Shown one piece after another: positions 14,485 through 17,834 of a stretch of DNA of 17,834 nucleotides. This DNA is from Clostridiaceae bacterium (GTDB taxonomy: Bacteria > Bacillota > Clostridia > Oscillospirales > Acutalibacteraceae). The position numbers were made by a program, and so were the translations under genes. Where the stretch lies: NCBI GenBank assembly GCA_904501675.1, contig CAJGCL010000031.1:1-17834 (forward strand), given 5' to 3'. Numbering within the stretch: position 1 is the stretch's first letter; the number at the start of each line of letters is the position of its first letter. Under the pieces are notes generated by a model that was not told where the DNA came from, did not search any database, and was given only the letters and a program-made list of their open reading frames with translations.

Positions 14485-15630
14485 ATGGAAAAAGCAATTG
14501 CAGACAGAAAGTCATTCATAGTAAATTTTGTATATTTTGGCATAATTGCAGGCTTGTATTATTTCATAATTAATTATGCTTTCGGCTATGTTTTCCCGTT
14601 CGTTTTTGCGGCAGCGCTATCCATTTTTTTGCAGCCCGCTGTGAGATTCATAAGTAAAAAGTTTAAGCTTAAAGCCCATGGATTTATCTCGACTATTATG
14701 GTGCTTCTTATCGTGTGTGTGGTAGTCGGAGCACTTGTTCTTGTGTTAAGCTCTTTAATAAATGAATTGAAGGAGTTTGCAAGCTATTTCTTCAGCCGTT
14801 TCAAGAGCATTGATGATATAATCAATGTTGTTAAAGATTGGGTTATGGGTATTGTTGTGGCACTTCCTAAAGGTATTGGAGCTACAGTAAGTTCCAAAGT
14901 AAATGAGTTCTTTAACAGCTTATCTACTGGTGGTGCGGAGTTCGATTTCGGAATGCTTTCTACTCCAATCAGTGGTGCATGGGGGGTTGTTAAGGGCGTT
15001 CCGTCATTTATTATATCTATCGTTGTTACTATCATTTCTTGTGTGTTTATGACATCAGAATATGATCTTATGAGAGATATGGTTCTTGATATACTTCCTG
15101 CAGAAAAAGGCAAGAAACTTGTTAAGGCTAAAGGTACAGTAACCAAAGGGGTTGGTAAGCTTGTAAAAGCTTATGCAACAATTATGTTTATAACTTTTAC
15201 AGAAGTATTTCTTGGTCTTAATCTTATGAAGCTTATTGGTGTTTATGATGGTGGATATATCGCAATTATTTCTTTTGTTGTATGTATTGTTGATATTATT
15301 CCCGTCCTTGGTACAGGCACCATAATTATCCCATGGGCAATATATTCTTTATTTACCGGTAATATCGGATTAGGTATAGGTCTTATTATTCTCTATGGTG
15401 TAATAACTGTTCTCAGACAGATTATAGAACCTAAGCTTGTAGCAAATCAGGTTGGACTTCCATCTATTGTAACAATTATGGCGATGTTCCTTGGTGGTAG
15501 AGTGTTCGGCGCTTTCGGTATTATTTTATTGCCGCTTACGGTAATCGTGGTTAAACTTATGTATGATGAAGGTGTGATTGGAGCTCGTAGCCATCAACCT
15601 TTAGTGGAGGTAAGCGACGAAAATGAATGA
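14485..15630 (+). CDS. AI-2E family permease, YtvI-like
   Basis: This 381-residue membrane protein has about eight hydrophobic helices and belongs to the AI-2E/PerM (UPF0118) family. The conserved C-terminal block is visible: VDIIPVLGTGTIIIPWAIY, a glycine-rich helix, IIEPKLVANQVGLPSI, and the final FGAFGIILLPL segment. In endospore formers the close homologue YtvI is a sporulation membrane protein; other members transport autoinducer-2 or act as Na+/H+ antiporters. The long soluble stretch between helices 3 and 4 (about 90-165) is typical. An AGGAGG site precedes the ATG. The stop overlaps the next gene by eight bases, so the two are co-translated. Substrate cannot be told from sequence. Confidence 0.9.
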   Translation: MEKAIADRKSFIVNFVYFGIIAGLYYFIINYAFGYVFPFVFAAALSIFLQPAVRFISKKFKLKAHGFISTIMVLLIVCVVVGALVLVLSSLINELKEFASYFFSRFKSIDDIINVVKDWVMGIVVALPKGIGATVSSKVNEFFNSLSTGGAEFDFGMLSTPISGAWGVVKGVPSFIISIVVTIISCVFMTSEYDLMRDMVLDILPAEKGKKLVKAKGTVTKGVGKLVKAYATIMFITFTEVFLGLNLMKLIGVYDGGYIAIISFVVCIVDIIPVLGTGTIIIPWAIYSLFTGNIGLGIGLIILYGVITVLRQIIEPKLVANQVGLPSIVTIMAMFLGGRVFGAFGIILLPLTVIVVKLMYDEGVIGARSHQPLVEVSDENE

Positions 15631-16387
15631 AGGTTTTATTGATATTCATTCTCATTCTCTTTGGGGAATAGATGATGGTGCCCAAAGCTTTGCTGAGACT
15701 CTTGATATGTGTGAATGTGCAGAAGAAAATGAAACCGGAGTTTTATTCGTAACTCCTCACCTTATTTATTGGAATCAAGCAGAGGAGCTTCTGGATGTAC
15801 GTGATGCTAAGGTTGAACGACTTTGTGCAGAATTGGAGGAAGCTGATTCATCATTAATTATAAAAAAAGGTTTTGAAATACTTTGCGACGACGATGTTTT
15901 TGATGTTAAGTATTTCAAACCATATACATTAAACGAATCAAGATATATTCTTATTGAATTTGATTTCTTCAAAACCACAGAGGACGATGTAAAATCTTGG
16001 TGCAAATATATACAGTCCTTTGGTATTGTACCTATAATAGCCCATCCGGAAAGATATGGGTTTGTTATTGATGACATCAGTTCTCTTGACAGATTGTCTG
16101 ATTCAGGTGTGCTTTTTCAAATAAATGCAGGTTCTCCTGCAGGTGTATTTGGTGATAATGAAATGGATGTTTCTTGTAAGATGCTTGAAGCAGGATATGT
16201 GGATTTTATAGGTTCTGATGCACATAGAGTTAATGTGAGAAATACAGATATGCTTTCTTTATTTGAGGAGTATCCTTACGCCATTGGAAAAGAAGAGCTA
16301 AATAAAATAGCAAAAATTACTCCTAATTATATACTTGATGACAAAAAATATGTTCCTCAAAGAAAAAAATATATGCAAGAATTGTAA
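15623..16387 (+). CDS. CpsB/YwqE-type PHP-fold tyrosine-protein phosphatase
   Basis: This 254-residue PHP-domain enzyme resembles the manganese-dependent phosphotyrosine phosphatases CpsB/YwqE, which dephosphorylate bacterial tyrosine kinases controlling capsule synthesis. Metal-binding motifs are all present: DIHSH (7-11), GIDDGA (15-20), TPH (44-46), the Glu in FEIL (85), HPERY (141-145) and GSDAH (197-201). Length and motif order fit the family. The ATG lies inside the permease gene, with GGAGG about ten bases upstream. In capsule operons it usually sits beside a kinase and a Wzz-like adaptor; here neither is present, so the substrate is unclear. No terminator with a T-run follows; an AT-only hairpin (16402-16423) is the only structure. 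Confidence 0.9.
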   Translation: MNEGFIDIHSHSLWGIDDGAQSFAETLDMCECAEENETGVLFVTPHLIYWNQAEELLDVRDAKVERLCAELEEADSSLIIKKGFEILCDDDVFDVKYFKPYTLNESRYILIEFDFFKTTEDDVKSWCKYIQSFGIVPIIAHPERYGFVIDDISSLDRLSDSGVLFQINAGSPAGVFGDNEMDVSCKMLEAGYVDFIGSDAHRVNVRNTDMLSLFEEYPYAIGKEELNKIAKITPNYILDDKKYVPQRKKYMQEL

Positions 16388-16476
16388 AAAAATACATTAT
16401 ATTTCTTTATTGGAAAAAAGAAACGGTTTGTGTGTGCTAATATATAAACGAGAAATTGGGAAAGGAGGACACATAA

Positions 16477-16704
16477 ATGTTAGATTCTATTTGGCAGCTT
16501 CTTAAGAACTATGGTCTTAACATCGAAGAGATCAGCACATCAATCAAATCACTCGTTGAAGTTGATGAGAATGGTACTATTGTTGGCGGTTTGCTTGAGC
16601 CTATAGCTAACTTCCCGCTTATCGGTGGTATTCTTGGCATGTTCGGTGGCTTTGCTCCTAGTGTTGAAGATATCGTTGAAACAACAACAGAAACACTTGC
16701 TTAA
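16477..16704 (+). CDS. Small hydrophobic orphan protein
   Basis: This is a 75-codon ORF preceded by an excellent AAAGGAGG site seven bases from the ATG. The product has an amphipathic N-terminus (SIWQLLKNYGLNIEEISTSIKS), a short acidic stretch, a Gly-rich hydrophobic centre (about 36-60, with GGLLEPIANFPLIGGILG) and an acidic Thr-rich tail. It has no cleavable signal sequence, no Cys and no known motif. Gaps on both sides and a strong terminator downstream suggest a gene in its own right. I see TATATA at 16441-16446 but no good -35. I do not recognise a family; a membrane-associated small protein is as far as the sequence goes. Confidence 0.7.
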   Translation: MLDSIWQLLKNYGLNIEEISTSIKSLVEVDENGTIVGGLLEPIANFPLIGGILGMFGGFAPSVEDIVETTTETLA

Positions 16705-16759
16705 GAATTTAAGCACTCTACACTTATTAAAAGTGTGAATTATTGCAATAGTTTTCACG

Positions 16760-16790
16760 AAAGAGTGTGGGTTTCCCGCACTCTTTTTCT
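16760..16790 (+). terminator. Intrinsic terminator after the small orphan gene
   Basis: A 12-bp stem, AAAGAGTGTGGG (16760-16771) with CCCGCACTCTTT (16775-16786), has a TTT loop and one T-G pair, and runs into a T-rich tail. It lies about 55 bases after the orphan stop. A smaller hairpin, ACACTT/AAGTGT (16720-16725 with 16731-16736), precedes it. Confidence 0.9.
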
Positions 16791-16791
16791 T

Positions 16792-16821
16792 TTGATTTTA
16801 TTAAAAATACATACCTATTAT
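16792..16821 (+). promoter_or_regulatory. Promoter of the membrane-anchored protein gene
   Basis: TTGATT (16792-16797), an 18-base spacer and TATTAT (16816-16821) form a plausible sigma-A promoter directly after the upstream terminator. Transcription would start around 16828, inside the palindrome at 16824-16841. Confidence 0.55.
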
Positions 16822-16823
16822 AT

Positions 16824-16841
16824 TACGTGTGTACACACGTA
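16824..16841. promoter_or_regulatory. 18-bp perfect palindrome at a predicted transcript start
   Basis: TACGTGTGTACACACGTA is its own reverse complement over 18 bases. It begins three bases after the -10 box and ends 16 bases before the ATG at 16858. This is the expected position of an operator bound by a dimeric repressor. It is the longest perfect palindrome without a loop that I found in the window. Confidence 0.55.
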
Positions 16842-16857
16842 TTCTGTGAGGAAAAAA

Positions 16858-17556
16858 ATGGATGAGAAAAATGATTTTTTAAAAGTTGACGAAGAAAATA
16901 AAAAAGGCAAAAACAACGTAATAATTATTCTTGCAATTGCAATTATTGTTCTTGCGATTTTTCTTACTGCTGTTCTTCTTGAAACTGTTATTAGTATAAA
17001 AAACAATAAAGAAACTACACGTTATGAAATGACATCCAAAAACGATAGTGCTCCTACTATTGATGACAGTTATCTTGAGGACCTTTTTAATAATACAGAT
17101 ACACAGCAGGATTTTGACTCAGAAGACGAAAACAATTCTGATAATAAATCTTTAAAAGATGATACTACCAAAAATCAGTTTTTGGAAAATTACGAGCACC
17201 TTTCAATAAACGGTGAGAATCTGCTTTCTGATCATTATAATAATGAATTTATTCAGCTTGTTTCAAATGAATACAATGTAGATGCTGAGGTGCTGGTTGC
17301 AATTTACAGTGTTCCTGATTCCGGTACAAACTTTGTTCTTCAGTTTGATGGTACCAAGAAAATGGGAGAATATGTAAAAAGTCCTGATACACTCGAAAAA
17401 GTATACCAGATAGACCTTGATAAGAATATTAAGGTTGCAACGGGTACCGCAACAGGAAATATAGGTGTTTCTTATCCTGAAAGCGTTTTATGTGTTGCAA
17501 TGGTTAAAACAATTGTTATGGAGCAGTACCCCAATTATTTTACTGGACTAGATTAA
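16858..17556 (+). CDS. Single-pass membrane protein of unknown function
   Basis: This 232-residue protein has a charged cytosolic N-terminus (about 1-22), one strongly hydrophobic helix (about 23-48), then a Ser/Asn/Asp-rich linker (about 55-110). The extracytoplasmic C-terminal domain of roughly 120 residues includes EFIQLVSNEYNVDAEVLVAIYS and a YPESVLCVAMVKTIVMEQYP segment. I recognise no family. The domain looks folded and not repetitive. The start at ATG 16858 follows GTGAGG; an in-frame ATG at 16735 would lie upstream of the terminator and promoter and encodes implausible sequence. It has its own promoter with an operator-like palindrome. Confidence 0.8.
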   Translation: MDEKNDFLKVDEENKKGKNNVIIILAIAIIVLAIFLTAVLLETVISIKNNKETTRYEMTSKNDSAPTIDDSYLEDLFNNTDTQQDFDSEDENNSDNKSLKDDTTKNQFLENYEHLSINGENLLSDHYNNEFIQLVSNEYNVDAEVLVAIYSVPDSGTNFVLQFDGTKKMGEYVKSPDTLEKVYQIDLDKNIKVATGTATGNIGVSYPESVLCVAMVKTIVMEQYPNYFTGLD

Positions 17557-17670
17557 AAAATAAAAATTTGTTAAATCATACAATAAAACGACTTTTTTAC
17601 TAGTGAAAATCCCTTGTAACTATGTAACAAAAAAACTTTGAAAAATTCTTAAAAAAATACTAAAAAACAC

Positions 17671-17699
17671 TTGCATTATTGAAATGGTTGTGTTATTAT
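17671..17699 (+). promoter_or_regulatory. Promoter driving transcription toward the right edge
   Basis: TTGCAT (17671-17676), a 17-base spacer and TATTAT (17694-17699) form a good sigma-A promoter, the transcript probably beginning at the GGG near 17704-17706. The roughly 110 bases between the preceding stop and this promoter are very AT-rich, and I see no gene in them. Confidence 0.7.
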
Positions 17700-17734
17700 G
17701 ATAGGGCGCGCGAAGGGCGTGTCCCTATCTTTTT
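17700..17734 (+). terminator. Terminator-like hairpin at the start of the leader
   Basis: GATAGGG (17700-17706) pairs with CCCTATC (17723-17729). The stem continues with CGCGC (17707-17711) against GCGTG (17717-17721) with one bulged T and a GAAGG loop, and five T follow. It overlaps the promoter's start site, so it would stop read-through from the upstream gene. A transcript beginning at the GGG would still form most of the hairpin at its very 5' end. Confidence 0.65.
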
Positions 17735-17834
17735 ATGCCCTGACGCGAGCAGATATGCGATGATGCGGGAGGTGGCTGCCCTCTGAGGCAGGGAATTTCC
17801 GCGGAGTATGTCCGATTTAAAACCGGGCGATCAA
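17704..17834 (+). ncRNA. Structured 5' leader or small RNA, running off the right edge
   Basis: After the promoter comes a GC-rich, non-coding stretch unlike the rest of the window. Beyond the first hairpin I see nested complementarity: GCCC (17737-17740) with GGGC (17825-17828) as a closing pair, and GCGG (17765-17768) with CCGC (17799-17802) around CTGCC/GGCAG (17776-17780 with 17786-17790). The segment GGAGTATGTCCGATTTAAAA followed by CCGGGC resembles, from memory, sequence found 5' of the rpsJ (S10) ribosomal-protein operon in Clostridia. That identification is unverified; the downstream gene is outside the window. Confidence 0.4.

Noticed and set aside
16402..16423. TTTCTTT/AAAGAAA hairpin after the phosphatase gene as a terminator
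   Set aside because: The stem is entirely A/T apart from one pair and no T-run follows, so it would not terminate efficiently.
17737..17834. Signal-recognition-particle RNA, tmRNA or T-box leader
   Set aside because: The defining conserved cores (GNRA/asymmetric loop of SRP, tmRNA 5' end, T-box GGTGG-ACCGCG) are not seen.

Overview
The window reads as chromosomal DNA of a low-GC, Gram-positive member of the Clostridia, most like an Oscillospiraceae/Ruminococcaceae-type gut anaerobe. The evidence is AT-rich DNA with TTGACA/TATAAT-type promoters and AGGAGG ribosome sites, the Firmicute block dgkA-era-(yqzL-like)-recO-mutS2, a type III pantothenate kinase beside an ECF S component, a MurT/GatD-type pair, and a YtvI-like AI-2E permease. 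TGA is used as stop, so the code is standard. I see no insertion sequence, phage, tRNA, rRNA or CRISPR array. The species assignment is inference.

Layout. (1) 1-4692, plus strand: a 5'-truncated dgkA (undecaprenol/diacylglycerol kinase), era, a 53-codon YqzL-like ORF overlapping recO, recO (TTG start) and mutS2, closed by a bidirectional terminator. (2) 4719-6196, minus strand: a membrane-anchored VanY-type D,D-carboxypeptidase followed by a DUF1963-like protein with a 4-nt overlap, from a clear promoter. (3) 6338-8139, plus strand: two lipoprotein genes in one unit, the second carrying DENG repeats, then a terminator. (4) 8174-9630, minus strand: coaX (GTG start) and an ECF S component, together a probable pantothenate uptake and phosphorylation unit. 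(5) 9659-12320, plus strand: mscL with a zinc-ribbon tail, a MurT-like ligase and a GatD-like subunit, tightly packed. (6) 12330-14310, minus strand: hom (homoserine dehydrogenase) and a zinc-ribbon membrane protein. (7) 14412-16387, plus strand: an AI-2E-family permease overlapping a CpsB/YwqE-type PHP phosphatase. (8) 16477-17556: a small hydrophobic orphan protein, a terminator, then a single-pass membrane protein behind a promoter with an 18-bp palindrome at its start site. (9) 17671-17834: a promoter, a terminator-like hairpin and a GC-rich, structured, non-coding stretch that looks like the 5' leader of a gene beyond the edge, possibly a ribosomal-protein operon.

Most of the window is ordinary housekeeping: cell-envelope maintenance (dgkA, vanY, mscL, murT/gatD), ribosome assembly (era), recombination (recO, mutS2) and cofactor or amino-acid metabolism (coaX, hom). 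The strongest lead is the MurT/GatD-like pair. The GatD-like subunit lacks the nucleophilic cysteine and the catalytic histidine of the glutaminase, and its MurT-like partner has lost several motifs that I recall from canonical MurT. This suggests a divergent ligase complex that does not use glutamine in the usual way. Secondary leads are the terminal leader RNA, the palindromic operator-like sites, the orphan peptide and the YqzL/recO overlap.
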